From Bifidobacterium catenulatum DSM 16992 = JCM 1194 = LMG 11043 (lineage in GTDB: Bacteria > Actinomycetota > Actinomycetes > Actinomycetales > Bifidobacteriaceae): a DNA stretch of 64,000 nucleotides. A program made the translations under genes and the position numbers. The notes beneath the pieces were generated by a model. The model had not been told where the DNA came from, did not search any database, and saw nothing but the letters and a program-made list of their open reading frames with translations. The number at the start of each line of letters is the position of its first letter. Position 1 is the first letter of the stretch. The stretch is taken from the NCBI RefSeq assembly GCF_001025195.1, contig NZ_AP012325.1:124001-188000 (forward strand). Reading direction: 5' to 3'. Of the stretch, positions 8,901-18,223 are shown piece after piece.

Positions 8901-8973
8901 TGCCCCCCGTGGGATTCGAACCCACAACCCACGACTTAAAAGGACGCTGCTCTAACCGTTGAGCTAGAGGGGC
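8901..8973 (-). tRNA. tRNA-Lys(TTT)
   Basis: The minus strand folds into a cloverleaf of 73 nt without an encoded CCA. The acceptor stem GCCCCTC pairs with GGGGGGC, with discriminator A. The D arm is GCTC/GAGC, the anticodon loop is CTTTTAA (anticodon TTT), and the T arm is GTGGG-TTCGAAT-CCCAC. The anticodon stem contains one U-U mismatch (GCGTC/GTCGT), which is unusual but leaves the loop well defined. Confidence 0.93.
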
Positions 8974-9131
8974 AACAAAGAGCTAGTATACAGCATATTT
9001 ACGCAAAACGCCACACAAATCAGCTGTAAATGACAAAAAACGTTGATTATCACCAAGTCATCGCCGAATCATCATCGAATTCCCGCGAATCGCAGCATCA
9101 TTTCTGCATATCTGCTCGTACAGTGGAATGC

Positions 9132-10787
9132 ATGTCATGTACCACGATTCTTGTAGGAAAGAAAGCCAGCTACGACGGCTCCACTATCATCGCACGCGAC
9201 GATGATTCCGGTTCCGGCCGTTACGATCCGAAGAAATTCATTGCGGTCGCGCCGCAAGACCAACCGCGGCATTACCGCAGTGTGCTCAGTCATGTCGAAA
9301 TCGATCTTCCCGACAATCCATGCCGATACAGCATTGTGCCGAACGTGCTGCCAAATCGCGGAATTCTCGCGGAAGCGGGCGTCAACGAGCACAATGTGGC
9401 GATGAGCGCCACCGAAACCATCGCAGTCAACGAGCGCGTGCTAGCCGCTGATCCGCTCGTTGAGTTGCAACCGGCGAACAAAGCCGCTAATACCCCTGAA
9501 ATTCCGGGCGGAATCGGAGAAGAAGACATCATAACCCTTGTGCTGCCTTACGTAACCACGGCACGCGAAGGCGTCGCACGTCTCGCCGAACTGCTTGAAA
9601 CATACGGCACCTACGAATCGAATGGCATCATCATTTCCGACGTAAACGAAATCTGGTATGTCGAAACGATCGGCGGACATCATTGGATCGCCCGCCGCGT
9701 GCCTGACGACTGCTATGCGACCATCCCCAACCAGCTCGGCATCGACGATTTCGACTTCGACGACGCCTTCAACGCCCAACGTGAATTCATGTGCAGTGCC
9801 GATTTGCGTGAATTCATGGATGCGCACCACCTTGACCGCACTATGAGCGCGGCTGTAAGTAGCGGCTTCGGATTCCAGCCGACGAGCGCTTTCGGAAACG
9901 TCAATATGAACGGTGGCAGTAATAGCAGTAGCGGCGCGGCGCTGAGATGTAACCATTTCAATCCGCGCACAGCTTTTGGCACCGCCACCACCAAAGACCA
10001 CATCTACAACACTCCGCGTGCCTGGTACATGCAGCGCTACCTCAATCCAAGCGAGGATTGGGATTCGCCGGCCGCCCGCTACACGCCCGCGTCCGACGAT
10101 ATTCCGTGGTGTCGCGTGCCTGAGAACGCTGTGACGCTCGAAGACGTCGATTTCCTGATGAGCGCGCACTTCGAGGGAACCCCTTACGACCCGTACGGTA
10201 CTCTCGGAACGTCGGAAAGCCGCCATCGCTACCGTCCGATCGGCATCAACCGCACCGGGCATATGGTGGCCATGCAGATCCGCCCGTACGCGCCGGAAAC
10301 CAGCCGCTCGATCATGTGGATTTCGTACGGTTCCGGCCCCTTCACCGCGGCCACGCCGTTCTATGCGAACGTCGACGATACGCCCGCCTACCTGCGCGAC
10401 ACCACGCCGGAAGTCTCGACCAACAACCTGTACTGGGCGAACCGTTTGATCGCCGCGCTCGCCGACGCGCATTTCTACGAAACCAGCAATGCGATCGAAG
10501 AATTTGCGGAATCGGCCCGCGCGTATGGCCATCGTCTGGTGGAACGTACCGATGCCGAATTGCGTGAGATGACCGCGCAATCGAGCGCGTCCGAATCACA
10601 AGAGAGTGCAGGGGCTGCGGAGATTACGGAAAACGCAAGTATTGCAATCATCGCCAGACTGCAGCAGTCCAACGAAGAAATGGCGGAATACTTGCGCACT
10701 CACGTTACGAAACTGCTTAACGACGTGCTCTACACGTCCAGCAATCTCATGCACAACAGTTTCGCCATGTCCGACCGCTGGAACTAA
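9132..10787 (+). CDS. C69 family dipeptidase (PepD-like)
   Basis: 551 aa from the ATG at 9132 (MSCTTILVGKKASYDGST). In peptidase family C69 the cysteine near the start becomes the N-terminal nucleophile, here Cys3 after only Met-Ser, so no signal peptide and a cytosolic enzyme. Other family features: IARDDDSGSGRYDPKKF, an AGVNEHNVAMSATET block, YVTTAREGVARLAELLETYGT and ISDVNEIWYVET. Members cleave dipeptides with broad specificity. The frame is open ~100 bp upstream, but starting there would bury the catalytic Cys. The ribosome site is weak. A strong hairpin terminator follows at 10866-10900. Confidence 0.88.
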   Translation: MSCTTILVGKKASYDGSTIIARDDDSGSGRYDPKKFIAVAPQDQPRHYRSVLSHVEIDLPDNPCRYSIVPNVLPNRGILAEAGVNEHNVAMSATETIAVNERVLAADPLVELQPANKAANTPEIPGGIGEEDIITLVLPYVTTAREGVARLAELLETYGTYESNGIIISDVNEIWYVETIGGHHWIARRVPDDCYATIPNQLGIDDFDFDDAFNAQREFMCSADLREFMDAHHLDRTMSAAVSSGFGFQPTSAFGNVNMNGGSNSSSGAALRCNHFNPRTAFGTATTKDHIYNTPRAWYMQRYLNPSEDWDSPAARYTPASDDIPWCRVPENAVTLEDVDFLMSAHFEGTPYDPYGTLGTSESRHRYRPIGINRTGHMVAMQIRPYAPETSRSIMWISYGSGPFTAATPFYANVDDTPAYLRDTTPEVSTNNLYWANRLIAALADAHFYETSNAIEEFAESARAYGHRLVERTDAELREMTAQSSASESQESAGAAEITENASIAIIARLQQSNEEMAEYLRTHVTKLLNDVLYTSSNLMHNSFAMSDRWN

Positions 10788-10865
10788 GCATAAAACCCTG
10801 AAATCCGGCAAAACCCGTCCCAATGAGCCAGGTTTCCGCGCTCGGGGCGGTTCCGCATGAACGTA

Positions 10866-10900
10866 GGCTGTTGGAAGCGTCAGTGCTGCTTCCAACAGCC
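10866..10900. terminator. Hairpin terminator between dipeptidase and glycosyltransferase genes
   Basis: A 13-bp perfect stem, GGCTGTTGGAAGC / GCTTCCAACAGCC, with a 9-nt loop sits between two convergent genes. No long T-run follows, so it may work bidirectionally or with Rho. Confidence 0.65.
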
Positions 10901-11000
10901 TCACGACTGCATCCTCACCCCGTACGTCAGTTCTGCCATATATAAGGTAGATAGTGCCATCCAGACCGTCGATTGACCATCAAATCGTCGGAAATCGCGA

Positions 11001-12032
11001 TCAGTTGAACCCGACGACGTGTTCCGCCACGAAATATCCCTTGCGAATCACGAAACGACCGATTGACCCGCGCAAATTCAACGCACGAGACATGGCCTTC
11101 TTGCGCACATCCTTGTAAATAGTGGGGGAGTACGCCTTAATGTCGTCCCACATATCCTTTTTCTTCTCATAATTTTCCGGATCGCGAGACAAAATCATGA
11201 ACACACTTGCCACGGAACTTTCAATCGCCAGGAAGTGGATCATATAACGGTACAGGCCGTCCGGTACCGTGTCGCGTTCCGGAGTGGCGTGCACCATGCA
11301 CTGGTTGACGAGACGCAGCTGGTCGACACGGCGGATCATCACATCGGTCTGCACGCTTTGCCCGTCGCGCCCGATGAAATAGTGGTAGAACGGCGTATCC
11401 AAATACTTCATGGTCTTCACCCACGGGAATGGTTGGTACGCGTAAATGAAATCCACGTAGAACGTGTGCTCCGGCAGTTGCATGCCGGACTCTCGCACCA
11501 CGGCAGTACGGTACGTCAGCGCGTGCATGAGAATGTATTCAGCCAAGCCGAAATGCCCAAGATCGTTCCAAGTCAGGCGCTCGCCGGCCTTCATGGCATG
11601 GCGGAAGTTCACTACATGCTTGTTGCGTTTGCCAACCTTGTCATACACATAATTGGTGACGAGCATGTCGATCGGCTCGGTGGAATCGGCCTCTTTGCGC
11701 AGCACGGCCATGACTTGTTCGAGTGCTTCGGGACCGACCCAATCGTCGGCGTCCACGACCTTCACATACATGCCGTTTGCTGCCGCGATGCCGGTGTTGA
11801 CGGCCCCTCCGTGCCCCTTGTTCTCCTGGTGGATGGCGCGCACGATGCCTGGATAGCGGGCCTCGAATTTCTGTGCCATTTCCAGCGTGCCGTCGGACGA
11901 TCCGTCATCCACGATCAGCACTTCGATGTCGTCGTTGCGCTTCGCTGCGATTAACGACATGACGCATCGTTCCAAATATTCGGTCATATTGTACGCGGGC
12001 ACCACGAAGGTGAGCGTCTTCTTCTCCTGCAT
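11001..12032 (-). CDS. Family 2 glycosyltransferase
   Basis: 343 aa, ATG at 12032 with AAGGAAG ahead. The N-terminal GT-A fold is clear: TFVVPAYNMTEYLERCVMSL, VLIVDDGSSDGT, HQENKGHGGAVNTGI, and the metal-binding DxD as VVDADDWV. The C-terminal ~150 residues (VDFIYAYQPFPWVKTMKYL, YHYFIGRDGQSVQ) resemble bacterial GT2 enzymes acting on cell-surface polymers. It would transfer a sugar from a nucleotide donor at the cytoplasmic membrane face; donor and acceptor are not predictable. It stands alone, with no capsule genes beside it. No transmembrane segment is evident. Confidence 0.87.
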   Translation of the reverse strand: MQEKKTLTFVVPAYNMTEYLERCVMSLIAAKRNDDIEVLIVDDGSSDGTLEMAQKFEARYPGIVRAIHQENKGHGGAVNTGIAAANGMYVKVVDADDWVGPEALEQVMAVLRKEADSTEPIDMLVTNYVYDKVGKRNKHVVNFRHAMKAGERLTWNDLGHFGLAEYILMHALTYRTAVVRESGMQLPEHTFYVDFIYAYQPFPWVKTMKYLDTPFYHYFIGRDGQSVQTDVMIRRVDQLRLVNQCMVHATPERDTVPDGLYRYMIHFLAIESSVASVFMILSRDPENYEKKKDMWDDIKAYSPTIYKDVRKKAMSRALNLRGSIGRFVIRKGYFVAEHVVGFN

Positions 12033-12333
12033 AGTCTTCCTTGGTCGGCCGAGGTGACCTTCCGCGTGCGCGTGGTCACTGCGTAACGAAACTAACGTAG
12101 CACCTTGTTCGCTTCAGGGGAACGGTTTGTGCGCAATAGGCACCCTGAATAGTTCAATCTGCACCTGAAATTTCCCTTAAGGGTATCGTTGTTGACGATT
12201 CGTCGGTTTTCGTCGATGTTTATTGGCTGCTGTGCTGCTTACGATTTCCCTGTTGCGGGCACTGTTTAATTCCTGCGCCTGGCGTCTGTTGGCGTGGGCT
12301 GCGATGCTTGCGGTGACAGGGTGCGGCTGAGTC
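12033..12333. other. Non-coding gap
   Basis: No gene is supported here. The gap holds the promoter side of the glycosyltransferase gene and the 3' side of the tetR gene. Visible structure: TTCAGGG (12113-12119) with inverse CCCTGAA (12143-12149), and a 10-bp palindrome CCCTTAAGGG near 12173. No convincing terminator or promoter was found. Confidence 0.5.
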
Positions 12334-13143
12334 TTACAACTGCTGTTCGGCTTGTGTGTCTTGGCTTCCGGCTGCGCCTTGTTCGGTGTTCTGTTCAGCG
12401 TTCTGCCCGGCTGGGCTTTCCGTATTGTTTTGTGATTGTGCCTCTTTTGCGGCCTTGCGCTCACGCTTCGCGATTTCCTTGATTTCGCGCCTTTCCTGCT
12501 TTTCCGCCTCTTTTGCGGCTTTGTCGCTTTCGAAACGCAGTTCCGGCTTGGCTTCCATGCGGCTCAAGCCATGCCAGGCCAGATTCACGATGTGCGCGGC
12601 GAGCTGCTCCTTGCTGAGCTTGCGCTGGTCGGCCCAATATTGGCAGGTGTAGACGGTCATGCCGATGAGCATCTGCGCGTAGTACGGCACGCCCTTGGCG
12701 GGCAGATGCTGCCGCTTGAACGCCTCGGTGAGTATGTCTTCGACGCGGATGGAGATGTCGCCGAGCAGCGAGTTGAATGATCCCGCGGGATCGGTTTTCG
12801 GCGAATCGCGGGTGAGCACGCGGAATCCCTCGGCGTTCTCCTCGACATAGGTGAGCAGTGCGAGGGCGGTGCGTTCGACGATCTGCCGCGGATGCGCCTG
12901 CGGATCGGACAGCGCGTTGATGAGGGTGTCGGTGAGCGCGCGCATTTCGCGGTCCACCACCACGGCGTACAGGCCCTCTTTACCTCCGAAATGCTCGTAC
13001 ACAATGGGTTTTGACACTTTTGCGGTGGCGGCGATCTCCTCCACGCTCACTGCTTCGAAACCCTTCGACGCGAACAGCGAACGACCGATTTCGATGAGCT
13101 GCTCGCGCCGCTGATACGACGTCATTCTGGATGTGTTAGCCAT
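12334..13143 (-). CDS. TetR/AcrR family transcriptional regulator with a charged C-terminal tail
   Basis: 269 aa, ATG at 13143. Residues ~8-55 form a classic TetR DNA-binding domain (RREQLIEIGRSLFASKGFEA, then VSVEEIAATAKVSKPIVYEH and FGGKEGLYAVVV). The middle (~60-195) is the ligand/dimer core. After ~residue 200 there is an unusual low-complexity tail of Lys/Glu/Arg then Gln/Asn/Glu/Ala (AKEAEKQERREIKEIAKRER... QAEQQL), probably a charged helix plus disordered end. Many actinobacterial TetR proteins of this type regulate lipid or envelope functions, but no target operon adjoins it; the low-GC islet lies directly upstream. Confidence 0.88.
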   Translation of the reverse strand: MANTSRMTSYQRREQLIEIGRSLFASKGFEAVSVEEIAATAKVSKPIVYEHFGGKEGLYAVVVDREMRALTDTLINALSDPQAHPRQIVERTALALLTYVEENAEGFRVLTRDSPKTDPAGSFNSLLGDISIRVEDILTEAFKRQHLPAKGVPYYAQMLIGMTVYTCQYWADQRKLSKEQLAAHIVNLAWHGLSRMEAKPELRFESDKAAKEAEKQERREIKEIAKRERKAAKEAQSQNNTESPAGQNAEQNTEQGAAGSQDTQAEQQL

Positions 13144-13201
13144 GCTGTCCAGTTTTTCACGTCCCGTGGATAGCTCCTTGACTGTCCGACCCCCACGTAT
13201 C

Positions 13202-13223
13202 GTCCGATTCTGGTGAATCGGAC
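13202..13223. promoter_or_regulatory. Perfect inverted repeat upstream of the DUF2089 gene
   Basis: GTCCGATTC-TGGT-GAATCGGAC is a perfect 9-bp inverted repeat with a 4-bp centre. It lies between the divergent tetR (start 13143) and DUF2089 (promoter at 13236) genes and could be an operator for either. Its right half also belongs to the direct repeat that bounds the islet. Confidence 0.5.
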
Positions 13224-13235
13224 ACGTGTGTCATA

Positions 13236-13264
13236 TTGACAATGCTTCATTGCAGCTTTAATAT
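13236..13264 (+). promoter_or_regulatory. Sigma-70-type promoter of the DUF2089 gene
   Basis: TTGACA (13236-13241), a 17-bp spacer, and TAATAT (13259-13264) form a near-consensus promoter. Transcription would begin near 13271, followed by an A/T-rich leader and AAGGGGG as ribosome site before the GTG at 13301. Confidence 0.75.
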
Positions 13265-13300
13265 ATTTAATAAATAATAAATTTTATTGAAGGGGGTGAT

Positions 13301-13594
13301 GTGGACCGTCTACCAGAATGGTTGGCCAACCTTGCGGAGGAGGATTTGGCCTTCATCAAGAACTTCGTGCTATCGTCAGGATCTCTGAAGCAAATGTCCC
13401 AGCTGTATCAAGTCTCCTACCCGACCATGAGGCTCCGGCTTGACAGGCTTATCGAAAAAATACGGTTGAACGACAACGAGACGGAGGATCCATTCATCCT
13501 CTTGGTGAAGAGTCTCGCCATCGACGATAGATACGACGTCGACACGGCTCGAATACTCATAGACGAGTACAGAAAGAGAAGGGATGAATCATGA
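13301..13594 (+). CDS. DUF2089 family protein
   Basis: 97 aa with a GTG start preceded by a strong AAGGGGGTGAT ribosome site. The sequence (LPEWLANLAEEDLAFIKNFV, SGSLKQMSQLYQVSYPTMRL, RLDRLIEKI) matches the DUF2089 core, which looks like a winged-helix or sigma-like HTH: 'SGSLK..S..Y.VSYPT.R.RLD' reads as a DNA-recognition helix pair. A small transcription regulator is therefore likely but unproven. The usual N-terminal zinc-ribbon seen in longer DUF2089 proteins is missing. Its stop overlaps the next start as ATGA, so the two proteins should be made together. Confidence 0.8.
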   Translation: MDRLPEWLANLAEEDLAFIKNFVLSSGSLKQMSQLYQVSYPTMRLRLDRLIEKIRLNDNETEDPFILLVKSLAIDDRYDVDTARILIDEYRKRRDES

Positions 13595-13764
13595 GCTGGA
13601 CATGGATCGCATTGTTGATTGAGATCCTAGGCGTAATCGCCGTATTCGTTCTGGTCTTCCTCATCGCGAGGAGCCTGATTCGCTACGCAAATTCCCTAAA
13701 GAAAGGAGGCAGTCCTTCAAAGCAGGCAGCGGAAGACAAAAAAATCACTCTTCATGATTTATAA
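13591..13764 (+). CDS. Small single-pass membrane protein
   Basis: 57 aa. The ATG overlaps the DUF2089 stop (ATGA), giving coupled translation. It begins MSWTWIALLIEILGVIAVFV and continues hydrophobic to about residue 28 (one membrane helix), followed by a basic Arg/Lys/Ser tail and a charged end (QAAEDKKITLHDL). The Arg residues after the helix suggest an N-out/C-in orientation. No family recognised. Pairing a DUF2089 regulator with a tiny membrane protein suggests a signal relay or an anti-regulator, but this is inference. Confidence 0.7.
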   Translation: MSWTWIALLIEILGVIAVFVLVFLIARSLIRYANSLKKGGSPSKQAAEDKKITLHDL

Positions 13765-13813
13765 AAACGTTACCAGATATATCACCTATACGCATAGCTA
13801 CAATGAGGTAAAA

Positions 13814-14524
13814 ATGCATAGTTATAAGTATTCACTTCTAGGTGTCGTCGCAGCAGTTGCAATGTCACTTACCGCTATAGCGCCAGCCAGTGCTGAGCCT
13901 ATTGAGTCGTCAAACCCTTCTTCCAATTCCATCACTTTGTCTGCGGAAGACAAAATGGAAATTTCCGATATTTTAACAAGTTATGGAGTTGATGAAGGGA
14001 AGGCACAATATCTTGTTTCGCGTTATGAGCACGGATATGCATGGGATTCTTTTACTCCGGGGAAGCAGCCAATAGCTGCTACTCAGAGAAAGACGCTTTA
14101 TTCGGTTGAAACTGTTAAAACATACGAAGATGGTTCAATTGCAGTCTCAACGGTTCCCAATTTTGAGGCTCTTGCCGATGCTCCGCAAACGCGAGGCATT
14201 ACTGGATGCCAGTATCGTCAATCTGGTTCAACTCGATATTGGAAGAATTGCGATGGGACGGTTAATCTTGCGGTTATTTCCATGGGATTCAATTTCAACT
14301 ATCAGAATGTTAACCACTCAAATCCGAAAATAACACATTACGGGCCATATCATCATCACATCATTGGAGGTGCGCTCAGTAATTTCCGATTCGACCGGAT
14401 ATCGAATTCCCAAGTTCGGCTAAGTGCGGATCTTGATGTGGCTTTTAGGGGATTTCCCGCTGGATGGACTGCTTGGATGCAGGTCAACGTAACAGGAGAC
14501 AATGCCTGGACTAGCAATAACTAG
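13814..14524 (+). CDS. Secreted protein of unknown function
   Basis: 236 aa from the ATG at 13814, 49 bp after the small membrane protein. The signal peptide is clear (YKYSLLGVVAAVAMSLTAIA, cleavage after PASA, ~residue 27). The mature part has a helical N-terminal region (~35-75), a linker, and a C-terminal beta-rich region (~130-236) with two cysteines spaced as CQYRQSGSTRYWKNC that could form a disulphide, then aromatic and Asn-rich strands (NFNYQNVNHSN, YGPYHHHIIGG). A larger open frame begins at 13754 but would lose the signal peptide. I recognise no family; a secreted effector, bacteriocin-like or adhesive protein is possible. A/T-rich codon use sets it apart from its flanks. Confidence 0.75.
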   Translation: MHSYKYSLLGVVAAVAMSLTAIAPASAEPIESSNPSSNSITLSAEDKMEISDILTSYGVDEGKAQYLVSRYEHGYAWDSFTPGKQPIAATQRKTLYSVETVKTYEDGSIAVSTVPNFEALADAPQTRGITGCQYRQSGSTRYWKNCDGTVNLAVISMGFNFNYQNVNHSNPKITHYGPYHHHIIGGALSNFRFDRISNSQVRLSADLDVAFRGFPAGWTAWMQVNVTGDNAWTSNN

Positions 14525-14809
14525 TTAGGTTTCATGCTGCTGGGATGTCATTTTGATTCGAGAACCGTGTTTCCAATTGTCGCATCGAGAGATGATTGAA
14601 GACACGGTTTTACGTGAGAGGTGTGGAAAATAACATGATGATGCGTTTCTTCGAAAACGTCGAACGTTTGCGGAGTTTATTTCGAAGTCAAAAATCGCAT
14701 TATCGATGTCTTGCATGGTAGAGCACCTTATTCTTCTGACGAATCGGACATTCGTGGTGCGTCCGCGGGGCGGAGCCGGTGTGTCCGTTGCGCTTTTTAG
14801 GCTGGAGTC

Positions 14810-16072
14810 ATGGATACGAATGTGATTATTGCGATTGTCGCTGTTGTCGTTATTGCGGCAATTCTGGTGATTGGTGGTTGGTGGCTCGGTAAGACCCGCA
14901 AGAACGCCATCAACAAGTCCACTGAGGATGCGAAAGCGGCTGCTGATGCCCGTCTTGCTGCGGAAGCAAAGTCGGCTGCGGCTGATTCTTCCACGGTGAA
15001 GCCGTCCGTTGATTCCAATGTTGATGCAGCTGAAAAAGCTCTGGCTGAAAGTCAGCAGAAGTCCTCAGCTCAAGCTTCCTCTGCCGAAACGGCGGCTCCT
15101 ACACCAGCCACCGAAGCCAAGCCCGAACCGGTTCATGAAACCCCCGAAGCCGCCGGCACGCGCATGCAGCGTCTTAAGGCGCGCCTGTCGAAATCCGGCA
15201 ATCCGTTCGGCAAGGCCCTGTTCAACATCCTCGCCAAGGACCAGCTCTCCGAAGCTGACTGGGAAGACGTCGAAGACACCCTCCTGCTTGCCGACGTGGG
15301 CGCGGAAGCCAGCGAACAGCTCGTCGAGGAACTACGCAACGACGCCCGAATCGCAGGCCAGTCCGATCCGGCCGAAGTGCGTGCCGCGCTGAAAGACAAG
15401 CTGCTGAAGCTCGTAGGCACTGACACGGATCGCCGCCTCAATGCCGATAAGGAAGGCGCGAACAAACCGAGCGTCATCATCATGGTCGGCGTGAACGGCA
15501 CGGGCAAAACCACCACTGCGGGCAAGCTTTCCCGCCTGCTTGTTTCCGAAGGCAAGCAAGTCATGCTGGGCGCTGCCGATACCTTCCGTGCGGCGGCCGC
15601 CGACCAGTTGGAAACTTGGGGCGCTAAGGTCGGCGTTCCGGTCGTGCGTTCCGACAAGGACGGCGCCGATCCGGCGTCCGTCGCATTCGAGGCCAGCGCC
15701 AAGGCCAAGGAAGAGAACGTCGACGTGCTCATCATCGACACTGCGGGCCGCTTGCAGAACAAGGCGAACCTCATGGACGAGCTCGGCAAGATCCGCCGCG
15801 TTACCGAAAAGAATCTTCCGGTCGACGAGGTGCTGCTCGTGCTCGACGCCACCACCGGCCAGAATGGCATGACGCAGGCCAAGGTGTTCGCCGAAGCCAT
15901 CGGCATTACCGGTGTGGTGCTCTCCAAGCTTGACGGCTCCGCAAAGGGCGGCATCGTGATTTCCGTGCAGAAGGAGCTTGGCGTGCCCGTCAAGCTCGTC
16001 GGCCTTGGCGAAGGCCCGGACGATCTCGCCCCGTTCGATCCAGAAGGCTTCGTCGACGGCATCCTCGCCTGA
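14810..16072 (+). CDS. ftsY: Signal recognition particle receptor FtsY
   Basis: 420 aa. FtsY is the membrane-bound GTPase that receives SRP-ribosome complexes and delivers them to SecYEG. An N-terminal hydrophobic segment (VIIAIVAVVVIAAILVIGGW) serves as the membrane anchor typical of actinobacterial FtsY. An Ala/Ser/Glu-rich linker (~35-110) leads to the N domain (~120-200) and the G domain: G1 GVNGTGKTTTAGKL, DTFRAAAADQL, G3 DTAGR, G4-type SKLDGSAKGG, and closing GLGEGPDDLAPFDPEGFVDGIL. The start is supported by GGCTGGAG upstream. A strong terminator follows, so it is transcribed alone from just after the islet. Confidence 0.97.
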   Translation: MDTNVIIAIVAVVVIAAILVIGGWWLGKTRKNAINKSTEDAKAAADARLAAEAKSAAADSSTVKPSVDSNVDAAEKALAESQQKSSAQASSAETAAPTPATEAKPEPVHETPEAAGTRMQRLKARLSKSGNPFGKALFNILAKDQLSEADWEDVEDTLLLADVGAEASEQLVEELRNDARIAGQSDPAEVRAALKDKLLKLVGTDTDRRLNADKEGANKPSVIIMVGVNGTGKTTTAGKLSRLLVSEGKQVMLGAADTFRAAAADQLETWGAKVGVPVVRSDKDGADPASVAFEASAKAKEENVDVLIIDTAGRLQNKANLMDELGKIRRVTEKNLPVDEVLLVLDATTGQNGMTQAKVFAEAIGITGVVLSKLDGSAKGGIVISVQKELGVPVKLVGLGEGPDDLAPFDPEGFVDGILA

Positions 16073-16089
16073 GCTGATTACGCTCTCGA

Positions 16090-16121
16090 GAAAGCCTCCC
16101 CGCGTGGGAGGCTTTCTTTTT
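16090..16121 (+). terminator. Rho-independent terminator of ftsY
   Basis: An 11-bp stem, GAAAGCCTCCC / GGGAGGCTTTC, with a 5-nt loop, directly followed by TTTTT. Confidence 0.93.
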
Positions 16122-16271
16122 ACCCCCGACCAGTCCTATCTCACCTATATATGGCAGATACGCTGAAAAATGGGCTGATATTGGTTTTGTCTGGGAGCGT
16201 TGCGCAATCTGAAACAAAACATGCCAGCCGCTTTATTCCGCCATTTTCGGTTGGCGTAATGGCGAGATGGC

Positions 16272-16297
16272 GTTACCTTGCTGTAACACGTCGTAAC
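16272..16297 (+). promoter_or_regulatory. GlnR-like nitrogen-control box upstream of amtB
   Basis: GTTAC-N6-GTAAC (16272-16287) matches the actinobacterial GlnR half-site pair gTnAC-N6-GnAAC, and a third GTAAC follows after 5 bp (16293-16297). It lies ~100 bp before amtB, the gene GlnR most often controls. Binding is inferred from the motif and the gene set. Confidence 0.6.
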
Positions 16298-16393
16298 GTT
16301 TTCAAAACGCGGGCGGCGTTCCATACCGTTTTGTCAGCCCCATACGATGGGGCCGGAAATGTGAACTCAAAAAGAAAGAAAGAGGAGGGTGAC

Positions 16394-18029
<1,636 letters not shown>

Positions 18030-18088
18030 TAATTCATTCGGATAGATATTAAGGACCCCGGGCTTAGGTTCGGGTTATCAATAGACAG

Positions 18089-18124
18089 ATCCCCGTACGT
18101 GCTTCGCGCCGTGCGGGGATTTTC
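18089..18124 (+). terminator. Terminator of the amtB-PII operon
   Basis: An 11-bp stem, ATCCCCGTACG / CGTGCGGGGAT with one G-U pair, and a 10-nt loop, followed by TTTTC. Confidence 0.88.
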
Positions 18125-18223
18125 ATACGATTTTCGCGTCAGATTGTCTGCTTCGGATTTCCCCACTTTCGCTTTTATCTGCTCAGATTTGCTTGTTTTT
18201 GCGAAGATTCATAAGGATTTGCT

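Larger units (their letters stand above)
13208..14750. other. Low-GC islet bounded by an imperfect 17-bp direct repeat
   Basis: The sequence TTCTG-NN-GAATCGGACA occurs at 13208-13224 and again at 14734-14750 (15 of 17 bases identical). Between them base composition drops clearly, with A/T-rich stretches and codon use unlike ftsY or the tetR gene. The segment carries its own promoter and three small genes. No transposase or integrase is visible. The 3' part (14525-14733) holds no supported gene, only an AACCGTGT...ACACGGTT inverted repeat (14563-14570 / 14602-14609) that may end transcription. An insertion leaving a duplicated target is the inference. Confidence 0.5.

Noticed and set aside
9441..10580. 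379-codon antisense frame within the dipeptidase gene
   Set aside because: Val/Arg/Gly-rich artefact of codon bias.
14525..14716. 63-codon leftward frame at the end of the islet
   Set aside because: No ribosome site or promoter; composition is that of random low-GC DNA.
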